Positions 1-8,811 of a stretch of DNA of 64,000 nt are shown piece by piece. Position numbers and translations under genes: made by a program. This stretch comes from WFQV01 sp964611145. Lineage in GTDB: Bacteria; Bacteroidota; Ignavibacteria; Ignavibacteriales; Melioribacteraceae. The DNA is taken from positions 1 to 64,000 of the forward strand of contig CAZSYM010000006.1 of assembly GCA_964611145.1 (NCBI GenBank), given 5' to 3'. Positions within the stretch are counted from its first letter, which is position 1. The number at the start of each line of letters is the position of its first letter. The notes under the pieces were generated by a model that worked only from the letters and a program-made list of their open reading frames with translations, had not been told where the DNA came from and searched no databases.

Positions 1-2
1 CA

Positions 3-50
3 ACCGTACCGCCACACGACGTCGTGATGATCAAAGTTTATCAAAAGTAA
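3..50 (+). CDS. C-terminal end of an upstream gene, possibly a glycoside hydrolase (partial)
   Basis: An open frame enters from the left edge and stops at TAA 48-50. The last 15 residues read TVPPHDVVMIKVYQK. A VP-x-H-x-VV-x-x-x-V ending is common at the C-terminal beta-sandwich of GH27/GH36-type alpha-galactosidases, and the next gene ends in a comparable way ([11 protein letters not shown]). The frame stops 12 bases before the alpha-galactosidase start, inside the stretch that supplies its ribosome-binding site, so the two are probably co-transcribed. The glycosidase reading rests on a short tail and context only; it could be another protein with a similar C-terminus. Confidence 0.5.
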   Translation, partial: TVPPHDVVMIKVYQK

Positions 51-62
51 AGGGGAAATACA

Positions 63-2363
63 ATGGCAAAAAGACTTCTTTTTGTTTTTAGCGTTATGTT
101 TTTAACTTTTCTGCTTTCGTGCGAGCACGAAAAGGCAAGCGTTACGATAAATCTTGACCGAAATTGGAAGTTTATTACTGGCGATAATCTGGATTATGCA
201 AAACCTGATTTTGACGACTCCGCCTGGAAAGAGATAAGAGTGGATAAAACTTGGAACAAGCAAGGTTATCCTAAATATTGGGGCTTCGCATGGTACAGAA
301 TAAGGATTAAGATTCCTTCTTCTTTAAAAGAAGCCGAGCTTAAAGATAGTCTGATTTTTAAGCTTGGAAAAATTGACGATTTCGACCAGGTTTTCTTTAA
401 CGGCGTTTTGATTGGAGAAAATCTTAAAAATGTTAAGCGGGGTACGAAAGTAACGAATGATTTCAAAAACCTGAAGCATTCCTATTGGAACGTTTTTCGT
501 CGATATTCCCTGGCTATTGACGATACATTGATAAAATGGGACAAGGAAAATGTTATCGCCGTTCGTGTTTATGATTGGGGCGTTGCCGGGGGAATTTTTT
601 CGGGAGGATTAAGCGTTGGAATGCCACAAATAAGCGACTATTTGAAACTGCAAATCGACAAGGGAAATTTTTCGGATAGGGAAAACTCGTTCGTCAAAAC
701 CGTTAGGATTAAAAATGTTTCCCGTGCTTATACGATAGAGGGGGAATTTGAGGTGAAAGTCGCGGATAATATCACCGAGAAAGAGATTTTCGAGAAGGAA
801 CTCGATATTACTTTGCCACCTTTGAAGGAGAAGGAGATTCAGTTCGTATTTCCGAAGCCCACGGAATCTTCTACGATAAGATATTCTTTCGAATTTGAAA
901 ACGAGAGCAGGACGGTGAAGACGGAAGGCATTCCTTATATTCTTACTCCTCCTGTTAAGGAAAAACCACAAATTAATGGTGCGTTGGTTTACGGAGAACG
1001 ACCAGGAAAACCCTTCTTGTACAGAATTGCAGCCACAGGGAAAAGACCCATGACTTTCGGAGCGAAAGGATTACCCTCGGGCTTATCATTAAACGAAAAA
1101 ACAGGCATTATCAGGGGTAGAGTAGAAAAAGCGGGTAAGTATAAGGTGGTATTAACCGCCGAAAACAAATTCGGCTCCGACTCCAAAGTGTTGGAAATCG
1201 TGATTGGCGATAAACTTGCTCTTACTCCTCCAATGGGTTGGAACAGTTGGAACTGTTGGGGATTAAGTGTTTCGCAGGAAAAAGTTTATGATGCCGCTAA
1301 GGCTTTTGTAAAATGGGGATTGGCAGACCACGGTTGGACATACGTAAATATTGACGATGGTTGGGAAATTTATGGCAAGGCGAAAGGTAGGAAAAGAAGC
1401 TCGAACGGGGAGATTCTGACCAATGAGAAATTCCCCGATATGAAAAAATTGGGAGACGATATTCACGCTTTGGGATTAAAGTTTGGGATTTATTCTTCCC
1501 CGGGACCCCTTACATGCGGCGGATATACGGCAAGTTATGGGCATGAGTATCAAGATGCTCGTACGTTTGCAAAATGGGGTATTGATTATTTGAAATACGA
1601 TTTGTGTAGCTATCGGAAAATGATGAAAGATCAAAATTCCGTGAAGGAATTAATGCCTCCCTATATCAAGATGCACAAGGCTTTGCAAAAAATAGACAGG
1701 GACATTGTATACTCGATTTGCGAATATGGAAACGGCAAAGTTTGGGAGTGGGGAGAAAAAGTAGGCGGCAATCTTTGGAGAACTACGGGTGATATTTGGG
1801 ACGAATGGACGCGCTTGTATGAAATAGGATTCGGCCAGGCGGGATTGGAAAAATACGCTGGACCCGGACATTGGAACGACCCGGACATGCTTGTCGTCGG
1901 TTGGGTCGGCTGGGGACCCCATTTGCACCGCACTTATCTTTCTCCCGACGAGCAATATACTCACGTGAGCCTCTGGGCTTTGTTATCCGCTCCTCTCTTG
2001 CTTGGAAACGATCTTACGAAATTGGATGACTTTACCCTGAATTTGATAACCAACGATGAAGTGATTGCTATTGACCAGGATAAACTCGGTAAGCAGGCTT
2101 CGAGAGTCATGAATGTGGATAGTGTTCAAGTTTGGAAAAAAGACCTCGCGGACGGTAACGTTGCCGTGGGAATATTTAACGTTAGCACGGAAAATAAAGA
2201 CTTTGATTTGGATTTTGCGAAAATCGGATTGAAAGGAAAATTAAAATTGCGGGATGTGTGGAGACAAAGAAACATCGGCGAATACGAAGGGAATTATAAA
2301 TTGCGTCTTCCGGCTCATGGTGTTAAATTGCTTAAGATTTTCTTAAACGGAGAGAAACATTGA
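63..2363 (+). CDS. GH27 alpha-galactosidase lipoprotein with N-terminal GH2-like and Ig-like domains
   Basis: Hydrolyses terminal alpha-galactosides, supplying galactose to galT and galK downstream. A signal peptide ends in a lipobox (LLSC, Cys20), so the enzyme should be membrane-anchored outside the cytoplasm. In order: a jelly-roll like the GH2 sugar-binding domain (about 25-190), a linker beta domain (195-290), an Ig-like putative domain of the He_PIG kind (about 300-385, with [16 protein letters not shown]), the GH27 barrel (390-680) and a C-terminal beta-sandwich. GH27 signatures are [19 protein letters not shown] and YLKYDLC, with probable nucleophile Asp513; the probable acid/base is Asp577 in RTTGDIW. 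At 766 residues it is much longer than single-domain GH27 enzymes of about 400-450 because of the N-terminal additions. ATG at 63 follows AGGGGA. Its stop overlaps the galT start. The family is clear; the exact substrate is not. Confidence 0.93.
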   Translation: MAKRLLFVFSVMFLTFLLSCEHEKASVTINLDRNWKFITGDNLDYAKPDFDDSAWKEIRVDKTWNKQGYPKYWGFAWYRIRIKIPSSLKEAELKDSLIFKLGKIDDFDQVFFNGVLIGENLKNVKRGTKVTNDFKNLKHSYWNVFRRYSLAIDDTLIKWDKENVIAVRVYDWGVAGGIFSGGLSVGMPQISDYLKLQIDKGNFSDRENSFVKTVRIKNVSRAYTIEGEFEVKVADNITEKEIFEKELDITLPPLKEKEIQFVFPKPTESSTIRYSFEFENESRTVKTEGIPYILTPPVKEKPQINGALVYGERPGKPFLYRIAATGKRPMTFGAKGLPSGLSLNEKTGIIRGRVEKAGKYKVVLTAENKFGSDSKVLEIVIGDKLALTPPMGWNSWNCWGLSVSQEKVYDAAKAFVKWGLADHGWTYVNIDDGWEIYGKAKGRKRSSNGEILTNEKFPDMKKLGDDIHALGLKFGIYSSPGPLTCGGYTASYGHEYQDARTFAKWGIDYLKYDLCSYRKMMKDQNSVKELMPPYIKMHKALQKIDRDIVYSICEYGNGKVWEWGEKVGGNLWRTTGDIWDEWTRLYEIGFGQAGLEKYAGPGHWNDPDMLVVGWVGWGPHLHRTYLSPDEQYTHVSLWALLSAPLLLGNDLTKLDDFTLNLITNDEVIAIDQDKLGKQASRVMNVDSVQVWKKDLADGNVAVGIFNVSTENKDFDLDFAKIGLKGKLKLRDVWRQRNIGEYEGNYKLRLPAHGVKLLKIFLNGEKH

Positions 2364-3403
2364 GCTATTTGGACGAAAAACCGCATAGGAGATTTAATCC
2401 TTTAACGGGCGAGTGGGTATTGGTCTCGCCACATAGGACAAAAAGGCCCTGGTTGGGAAAAGTGGAAAATACCGAAACGGTGAATCTGCCCCCATACGAC
2501 CCGAAGTGCTATCTGTGTCCCGGAAACGAGCGAGCGGGCGGACATAAGAATCCCGATTATACCGAGACGTTTGTCTTTGTCAATGATTTCAGCGCTTTAT
2601 TGCCCGAAGGCGGCGAGGAAGAGCTTTTTACTGATGATTCCGAATTCTTTCGCTCCGAACCCGTTAAAGGCGAATGCCGGGTGATTTGTTTTTCCCCTCG
2701 GCACGATTTGACTCTTTCGAAAATGAGCCTGGAGGCAATAAAAAAAGTGGTGGATGTTTGGCAAGAACAACTTGCCGAACTGGGAGAGAAATATCGATGG
2801 GTACAGATTTTTGAAAATCGCGGCGAAATTATGGGTGCTTCCAATCCTCATCCGCACGGGCAGATTTGGGCAAGTTCTTTCTTGCCTTCCGAACCGCGAA
2901 AGGAAAATGAACAGCAGAGAATTTTTCGGGAAACTCACGGTAAGGTTTTCCTTTTGAGTTATCTGGAGGAAGAGCTTGCAAGGGAAGAGAGAATTGTAAT
3001 CGAGGAAGAACATTGGGTCGTGCTGGTTCCCTTTTGGGCTGTCTGGCCTTTCGAAACGATGCTTTTGCCGAAAAGGCATATTAGACAACTTACGGAAACA
3101 ACGGAAAGGGAAAAGAAAAATCTTGCAAGAACGCTCAAAAAACTTTTGACAAAGTATGATAATCTTTTCGAAACTTCGTTCCCATATACTATGGGTTGGC
3201 ATGGCGCTCCGTTCGATGGAAATGCGAATGAACATTGGCAACTGCATGCACATTTCTATCCGCCACTTTTGCGTTCCGCTACAATTCGTAAGTTTATGGT
3301 TGGCTATGAAATGCTTGCCGAACCGCAGCGTGATATTACTCCCGAGAAGGCGGCGGAGAGATTGAAAAAGTTATCCGAGATTCATTATTCGGAAAGGAAA
3401 TGA
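2360..3403 (+). CDS. galT: Galactose-1-phosphate uridylyltransferase
   Basis: Leloir pathway enzyme exchanging UMP between UDP-glucose and galactose-1-phosphate in the cytoplasm. The 347-residue protein carries the HIT-like active site HPHGQIW with nucleophile His166, a CYLCPG pair (Cys50, Cys53) typical of the zinc site, and the C-terminal [13 protein letters not shown] segment. The start is TTG at 2360, which overlaps the TGA stop of the alpha-galactosidase (TTGA) and is preceded by GGAGAGA, so translation is probably coupled. The length matches bacterial type I GalT. It sits between alpha-galactosidase and galactokinase, completing a galactoside-to-glucose-1-phosphate route; an epimerase (galE) is not in the window. 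Confidence 0.97.
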   Translation: MSYLDEKPHRRFNPLTGEWVLVSPHRTKRPWLGKVENTETVNLPPYDPKCYLCPGNERAGGHKNPDYTETFVFVNDFSALLPEGGEEELFTDDSEFFRSEPVKGECRVICFSPRHDLTLSKMSLEAIKKVVDVWQEQLAELGEKYRWVQIFENRGEIMGASNPHPHGQIWASSFLPSEPRKENEQQRIFRETHGKVFLLSYLEEELAREERIVIEEEHWVVLVPFWAVWPFETMLLPKRHIRQLTETTEREKKNLARTLKKLLTKYDNLFETSFPYTMGWHGAPFDGNANEHWQLHAHFYPPLLRSATIRKFMVGYEMLAEPQRDITPEKAAERLKKLSEIHYSERK

Positions 3404-3423
3404 GAAGTTTAAAATCATTTTTG

Positions 3424-3451
3424 TTAGTTTGAGAAAACTAAATTCTTTTTT
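3424..3451 (+). terminator. Weak hairpin plus T-run between galT and galK
   Basis: TTAGTTT (3424-3430) pairs with AAACTAA (3435-3441) around a GAGA loop, and T-rich sequence with a run of six T follows at 3446-3451. The stem is short and AT-only, so termination would be partial at best. It lies in the 159-base galT-galK gap, the only long gap in the galactose cluster, and could set a lower or separate expression level for galK. Confidence 0.4.
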
Positions 3452-3562
3452 CTCGGTGTTTTTTTGTTCCATTTGTAAAATGAATTTGAAGAGTGCGGGG
3501 CTTGTTTTTATCGACGGCTTCCCGTTAAAAAAATCGGAGGATAAAAAACGGAAAAAGATAAT

Positions 3563-4810
3563 TTGGAAAAAGCGCTAAGAAAACTTTACGGAGATGATAC
3601 GGAGGAATTAAATCGCCAGAAGGCGCGTTACACCTCCCTGATTAAGAAACATCAAAAACATTTTGGTGAAAATAAATTCCTTTTGTTTAGTGCGCCCGGA
3701 CGTACGGAGATAATCGGGAATCACACGGATCATAACAACGGTAAAGTTATCGCTGCCAGTGTGAATTTGGATTCGATTGCGGCCGTAAGCAGAAATGATA
3801 AGAACGTGGTTACGGTTTTTTCGGAAGGCTATGAAAAACCTTTCTTTGTTGATTTGGATGTTCTTGAGCCGTATGAAAAAGAAAGAGGAAGAACGAACGC
3901 TCTGATTCGCGGAATTGCCGCGGGATTCCGAAACGCGGGGTATGAAATTGGCGGTTTTAATGCGACAATTACCAGCCAAGTGTTAGCCGGTTCGGGGCTG
4001 AGCTCCTCGGCGTCTGTGGAAATTCTAATCGCTACTATTTTTAATCATTTGTACAACGGAGGCGGAATCGGTGAGTTGGAAATTGCCAAAATAGGACGAT
4101 ATGCCGAAAACGAATTTTTCGGCAAACCGTGCGGCTTGATGGACCAACTCGCATGTGCCGTTGGCGGAATAGTTGCTATTGACTTCTATGACCCTGAAAA
4201 TCCGATAATCGAGAAAGTCGAGTTTGATTTTGATAAATATGGCTATACGCTTTTGATTGTGGATACTAACGGAAATCATGAGGACTTAACCGATGAATAC
4301 GCCGCAATTACGGAGGAAATGAAAAACGTTGCGCGTGTGCTTGGAAAAAGCGTTTGCCGCGAAGTAACGTATGAAGAAATAATGGAAAACTTGGGAACGT
4401 TGCGTCAAAAGGCTGGGGACCGTGCCGTGTTGAGGGCGTTGCATTTCATGGAAGAAAATCAAAGAGTTACTCGTATGTTGGGCGCAATCAAAAACGAGGA
4501 TATTGCAACTGTTGTTTCTTTGATGAGAGAGTCGGGTAATTCCTCTTTCAAATGGTTGCAAAATATTTATTCGGTTAAAAATCTTTCCCGCCAAGACATT
4601 GCACTTTCCTTGGCTTTAACGGAAAAATTTATCGATGAAAACGGATACGGAGCATGCCGCGTTCATGGGGGAGGCTTTGCCGGAACTATTCAGGTTCTTC
4701 TCCCTACCGAATTTCTCCCTCTTTACGAAGAAACATTGAATCGTGTTTCGAAAGATTATAAAATTGTTAGGATTAAAATAAGAGAGAGCGGCGCGGTTAG
4801 AGTGCTTTAG
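3563..4810 (+). CDS. galK: Galactokinase
   Basis: Phosphorylates galactose at C1 with ATP, feeding GalT. This is a GHMP kinase of 415 residues. The N-terminal galactokinase signature GRTEIIGNHTDHNNG lies at about 46-60, the GHMP ATP loop LAGSGLSSSAS at about 141-151, and the C-terminal GGGFAGTIQVL motif near 370. The start is uncertain. No ATG lies in frame. TTG at 3563 has no close Shine-Dalgarno, whereas a strong GGAGG at 3536-3540 sits 7 bases before an in-frame ACG at 3548, which would add five residues. Either TTG is used with an unusually distant site, or the start is a rare ACG or a mutated or misread ATG. Function is certain from the motifs. Confidence 0.96.
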   Translation: MEKALRKLYGDDTEELNRQKARYTSLIKKHQKHFGENKFLLFSAPGRTEIIGNHTDHNNGKVIAASVNLDSIAAVSRNDKNVVTVFSEGYEKPFFVDLDVLEPYEKERGRTNALIRGIAAGFRNAGYEIGGFNATITSQVLAGSGLSSSASVEILIATIFNHLYNGGGIGELEIAKIGRYAENEFFGKPCGLMDQLACAVGGIVAIDFYDPENPIIEKVEFDFDKYGYTLLIVDTNGNHEDLTDEYAAITEEMKNVARVLGKSVCREVTYEEIMENLGTLRQKAGDRAVLRALHFMEENQRVTRMLGAIKNEDIATVVSLMRESGNSSFKWLQNIYSVKNLSRQDIALSLALTEKFIDENGYGACRVHGGGFAGTIQVLLPTEFLPLYEETLNRVSKDYKIVRIKIRESGAVRVL

Positions 4811-4943
4811 TAATTGCCTTCGCACAAATTAACGTATATGAAAGCCTCGTTTCTTTGGGAATCGAAAAAGTGGCTGTCCCCCATTAGCAAAAGAAATAGG
4901 TCCGACGTTTTGTTTGGCACTTAAACTTCGAAAGCATATAAGA

Positions 4944-5783
4944 TTAAATGATATTGTACATTATTCCTACTTGCAAAGCTTGTTTTATTTGCGTTTTTAA
5001 GGATTGGGATTTTTGGTAGAGGACCAAAAATGAAAAGTTGACATTGAGCCATGAGTTTACCTTGGCGGTGATGTTGTTATCGAATCTGACATCCCACACA
5101 TCCAAATGCTCGAAGCGTGTGAATAATCTGAGCATACTTTGTAATTCCACGTTTTCCGCTAATTCGAATTTGCCCGTGGTAACGGATTCCATTCCTGTTT
5201 CTATCTTGAAGGTTTCTTCTTTATCCGTTGTTGTTTTATCGTCCGAGTATTTTCTGAAATGATTTGTAAATGTTTCTTCCAGAGCTATCCCGAAACGTGT
5301 TTTGAGGCTTTGAGGTTTATCGAATGTAAATCCGATACTTTGGGTAACATAGCCGGGGTCAAAGAAATTCGAAATTAACTTTGGCGTGCCGCTTTTGTAG
5401 TCGAAGCCCTTTGTAATGGGCGTTCTAACGGTGTTGGAAAAGAAAGGATCCACAGCCCAACCTACGGCATACGAAAAGACGCTTTCGAGAAAAAGCTCGT
5501 TTTCATTTGTCTGAAACTCGGAACTGCCGACTTTCGTTCTGCCGTAGCGAGTTTTCATTCTGTTTTTGAGCCTCCAATAGTCGCTTGCGTAGTCTAATTG
5601 GAGATTTCCCAAAATGGTCCATGTCAAAGAATTGGAACCGCCTTTCGCCCAATTGGTAAAAGAAATTTGGCTGATGTTCAGCCCAACGTCAAGATTTGGT
5701 TGCCAGCCTTTGAGCGTTTTTTTGTTGTTGGCAAAATTTGTTCCTGCTAAAACTATTAATATGAAAAAAACGAGCTTTTTCAT
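4944..5783 (-). CDS. DUF3078 family protein, probable outer-membrane protein
   Basis: A 279-residue exported protein with a clear signal peptide (MKKLVFFILIVLAGTNFA). The mature part begins WQPNLDVGLNISQISFTNWAKGG, matching the Bacteroidota DUF3078 family, whose members carry an N-W-x-x-GG motif early and a beta-rich body. The rest alternates polar and hydrophobic residues and ends in an aliphatic/aromatic pattern (VGIMYNII) consistent with an outer-membrane barrel. The function of the family is not established. ATG at 5783 is preferred over the in-frame ATG at 5792 because AGGGG lies 9 bases upstream of the former and touches the latter. It is divergent from uvrB and has no obvious operon partner. 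Confidence 0.8.
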   Translation of the reverse strand: MKKLVFFILIVLAGTNFANNKKTLKGWQPNLDVGLNISQISFTNWAKGGSNSLTWTILGNLQLDYASDYWRLKNRMKTRYGRTKVGSSEFQTNENELFLESVFSYAVGWAVDPFFSNTVRTPITKGFDYKSGTPKLISNFFDPGYVTQSIGFTFDKPQSLKTRFGIALEETFTNHFRKYSDDKTTTDKEETFKIETGMESVTTGKFELAENVELQSMLRLFTRFEHLDVWDVRFDNNITAKVNSWLNVNFSFLVLYQKSQSLKTQIKQALQVGIMYNII

Positions 5784-5876
5784 TTTACGCATCCCCTAAA
5801 AAACGATATCTTTAAAAGACTTAAAAATTTGTTTCAGCAAAAATAAATAACCGTGCTTTTACTTAAAAAAGAATAG

Positions 5877-7892
5877 ATGGAAAAGTTCAAATTAGTTTCG
5901 AATTACAAGCCTTCGGGCGACCAGCCGAAAGCGATTGCCGAATTAACGGAAGGGGTTTTAAAGGGATACAAACATCAAGTACTGCTGGGAGTTACCGGTA
6001 GCGGGAAAACTTTTACCATGTCGAATGTGATTGCCAATGTTAATAAACCCACGTTGATAATCTCGCACAATAAAACTTTGGCGGCTCAATTGTATTCGGA
6101 ATTTAAAGCCTTTTTCCCCGAGAATGCGGTCGAATTTTTCATTAGTTATTATGATTATTATCAACCCGAAGCGTATGTTGTGAAAAATGATCTTTACATA
6201 GAAAAAGATTTTTCCGTCAACGAGGAAATAGATCGCTTGCGTTTGAAAGCCACTACCGCGTTGATTGAAGGACGGCGCGATGTTATAATAGTGGCAAGTG
6301 TGAGTTGTATTTACGGAATAGGCTCGCCCGAGGATTATGCTAAACAAATTTTGTTTCTCAAAAAGGGAGAGCGTCTTTCTAAAAAAAGTCTTTTGAGAAA
6401 ATTGGTGGATATTTATTATGTTCGGAACGATGTGGATTTTACGCGCGGGACTTTCCGCTCGCGCGGAGACGTGGTGGAAATTATTCCGGCATATCAATAC
6501 GAAGAGGCGGTACGCATAGAATTTTGGGGCGATGAAATAGAAAAGCTCTCGATTATCGATGCCTTTACTGGCGAAAGTATTCGTGAAACGGATTCCGTGG
6601 CTATTTATCCCGCTAAGTATTTCGTTACTTCCCAGGACAGATTGGCGCGGGCTATTAAATCGATAGAGGAGGAGCTTAAGGAACGATTGGAATATTTTCG
6701 AAAGGAGGGTAAATACGTCGAGGCTCAAAGGCTCGAGCAGCGCACGCGGTACGATATTGAGATGATTAAAGAAATCGGCTACTGTGCGGGTATTGAGAAT
6801 TATTCTCGCCACATGGACGGAAGACCCCCGGGTTCACGTCCTGCATGCCTTTTCGATTACTTCCCCGAGGATTATCTGCTGATTATTGACGAATCCCATG
6901 TGACTGTTCCTCAGATTCGCGGCATGTACAATGGCGACCGCGCTCGCAAGGAAACTCTTGTGGAATACGGATTCCGACTCCCCTCCGCTTTGGATAACCG
7001 TCCTCTTAAATTTGAGGAATTCGAAAGCTTGGTGAATCAAGTTATCTATGTTTCCGCTACTCCTGGCGATTATGAATTGCAAAAAAGCGGCGGCGCCGTG
7101 GTGGAACAGATAATTCGTCCCACGGGTTTGCTCGACCCCGAAATAGAGGTCCGACCGGTTGCCAATCAGATAGATGATTTGCTCGAGGAAATTCGGAAAA
7201 GGGTGAAGAAAAAAGAAAGGGTTTTAGTAACTACGCTTACAAAAAAAATGGCGGAGGACTTGACCGATTATTTGGAAAAATTGGATATTAAGGTTCGCTA
7301 TATTCACAGCGATATTGATGCGCTTGAAAGAGTGGAAATAATCCGGGATTTGCGCATCGGGGATTTCGACGTTTTGGTGGGCGTTAATCTGCTAAGAGAA
7401 GGATTGGATTTGCCCGAGGTTTCCCTCGTGGCTATTATCGATGCGGACAAGGAGGGGTTCCTCCGTAGCGAGCGTTCCCTGATGCAAACAGCCGGAAGGA
7501 CAGCTCGAAACGTTGACGGAAAGGTTATTATGTATGCGGATAAAATTACCGATTCGATGAGAAAAACTATTGATGAAACTAATCGACGTCGTAAATTGCA
7601 GGAGGAATATAATAAGAAAATGGGGATAGAACCCAAGACGATTTATAAAAGTCGAGAAGAAATACTTGCTTCTACCTCCGTTGCCGATGTGCGAAAAAAA
7701 TATAACGAACCTACGACCTCTTTCACTAAAATCGCAGAACCCATTATCAAGTATATGACAAAGGAGCAAAAAAAGGATTTGATAGAACAGATGACGGAGG
7801 AAATGCTACAGGCGGCAAAGGATTTGGAGTTTGAAAAAGCCGCGTATTTGAGAGATGAAATTGAGAAATTGAAGAAAATGGTGAAACGTTGA
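5877..7892 (+). CDS. uvrB: Excinuclease ABC subunit UvrB
   Basis: Damage-verification helicase-like subunit of nucleotide excision repair, working with UvrA and UvrC on DNA. All hallmarks are present: Walker [12 protein letters not shown] near residue 39, the DNA-clamping beta-hairpin around [10 protein letters not shown], the DEAD-type IDESH, the helicase motif QTAGRTARN, and the C-terminal UVR motif that contacts UvrC ([16 protein letters not shown]). The 671-residue length is normal. The ribosome-binding site before ATG 5877 is weak (AAGAATAG). The divergent gap from 5784 to 5876 should contain its promoter. The next gene starts 25 bases downstream and could be read through, although its function is unrelated. 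Confidence 0.98.
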   Translation: MEKFKLVSNYKPSGDQPKAIAELTEGVLKGYKHQVLLGVTGSGKTFTMSNVIANVNKPTLIISHNKTLAAQLYSEFKAFFPENAVEFFISYYDYYQPEAYVVKNDLYIEKDFSVNEEIDRLRLKATTALIEGRRDVIIVASVSCIYGIGSPEDYAKQILFLKKGERLSKKSLLRKLVDIYYVRNDVDFTRGTFRSRGDVVEIIPAYQYEEAVRIEFWGDEIEKLSIIDAFTGESIRETDSVAIYPAKYFVTSQDRLARAIKSIEEELKERLEYFRKEGKYVEAQRLEQRTRYDIEMIKEIGYCAGIENYSRHMDGRPPGSRPACLFDYFPEDYLLIIDESHVTVPQIRGMYNGDRARKETLVEYGFRLPSALDNRPLKFEEFESLVNQVIYVSATPGDYELQKSGGAVVEQIIRPTGLLDPEIEVRPVANQIDDLLEEIRKRVKKKERVLVTTLTKKMAEDLTDYLEKLDIKVRYIHSDIDALERVEIIRDLRIGDFDVLVGVNLLREGLDLPEVSLVAIIDADKEGFLRSERSLMQTAGRTARNVDGKVIMYADKITDSMRKTIDETNRRRKLQEEYNKKMGIEPKTIYKSREEILASTSVADVRKKYNEPTTSFTKIAEPIIKYMTKEQKKDLIEQMTEEMLQAAKDLEFEKAAYLRDEIEKLKKMVKR

Positions 7893-7917
7893 AAATAAAA
7901 TATAAAGGAAGAAAAAA

Positions 7918-8811
7918 ATGAATTCCGAATTGTATTTGCAAGGAATGTTAAAACCCGATGCCTTGAAGGGAAAAATTATTGTGGTTACGGGGGGTGGAAC
8001 GGGATTAGGAAAAGCTATGGCAAAATATTTTTCCGAGCTTGGAGCTAAGGTTGCGATTGCAAGTCGTAAAATGGAAGTTTTGGAAAAGACGGCGGAAGAG
8101 ATAAGAAAAAAAACGGGCGGGGAGGTTTTGCCCGTCCGCTGTGATGTTAGTGATTATATTAGCGTGGAAAAGATGCTTGAAAAAACTATTTCCCATTTCG
8201 GTATGGTCAATGTTCTGGTTAACAATGCGGCGGGGAATTTTATTAGTCCTACGGAACGACTTTCCCCGCGTGCCTTCGACGTAATAGTGAATATTGTTTT
8301 GAAAGGCGGATATAATTCTTCCCTTGCTTTTGGTAAATATTGGATTCGAGAAAAAATTGCGGGAACGGTGTTGAACATTGTAACCACTTATGCTTGGACG
8401 GGTTCGGCTTATGTGGTGCCTTCCGCCGTGTCTAAAGCCGGTATGCTCGCTCTTACGCGTTCGCTCGCTGTCGAGTGGGGAAAATATGGAATTCGTTTCA
8501 ATGCGATTGCGCCGGGACCTTTTCCTACGAAGGGAGCTTGGGAAAGATTATTGCCCGGAGAATTGGCGGAAAAATTCGACTTTAAAAAAAAGGTGCCCTT
8601 GCAACGCGTGGGCGAACATCAGGAATTGGCTAATCTTGCTGCTTATCTCGTTTCCGATTTTTCGGCGTTCGTTACTGGCGAGGTGATTACAATCGACGGA
8701 GGCGAATGGTTGAAAGGGGCTGGACAGTTCAATATGTTGGAATTAATTCCCGATGAAATGTGGGATGAGATAGAGAAAATGGTACGAGGTAAAAAAAATG
8801 AGAAGAATTGA
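7918..8811 (+). CDS. SDR oxidoreductase, probable 2,4-dienoyl-CoA reductase (DECR type)
   Basis: NADPH-dependent short-chain dehydrogenase expected to reduce 2,4-dienoyl-CoA esters during oxidation of unsaturated fatty acids. The Rossmann motif GGGTGLGKAMA lies near residue 25. The strongest evidence is resemblance to mitochondrial DECR1: NAAGNFISPTERLSP, a TTYAWTG...VVPSAVSKAG active-site segment, AVEWGKYGIRFN and a C-terminal region rich in acidic residues. As in DECR1, the classical YxxxK tyrosine is replaced by Ser, and the catalytic pair is Tyr158 and Lys173, 15 residues apart. RBS AAGGAAG precedes ATG 7918. Its 3' end overlaps the next gene by 14 bases. The acyl-CoA synthetase 4.7 kb downstream supports fatty-acid breakdown. 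It could act on a related enoyl-CoA. Confidence 0.85.
   Translation: MNSELYLQGMLKPDALKGKIIVVTGGGTGLGKAMAKYFSELGAKVAIASRKMEVLEKTAEEIRKKTGGEVLPVRCDVSDYISVEKMLEKTISHFGMVNVLVNNAAGNFISPTERLSPRAFDVIVNIVLKGGYNSSLAFGKYWIREKIAGTVLNIVTTYAWTGSAYVVPSAVSKAGMLALTRSLAVEWGKYGIRFNAIAPGPFPTKGAWERLLPGELAEKFDFKKKVPLQRVGEHQELANLAAYLVSDFSAFVTGEVITIDGGEWLKGAGQFNMLELIPDEMWDEIEKMVRGKKNEKN

Noticed and set aside
4849..4935. 28-codon plus-strand open frame after galK
   Set aside because: No ribosome-binding site, no conserved feature, in a 133-base gap; nothing else was seen in that gap.
5958..6812. 284-codon open frame antisense to uvrB
   Set aside because: The sense strand is an intact UvrB with all motifs; the antisense product is low-complexity and matches nothing known.
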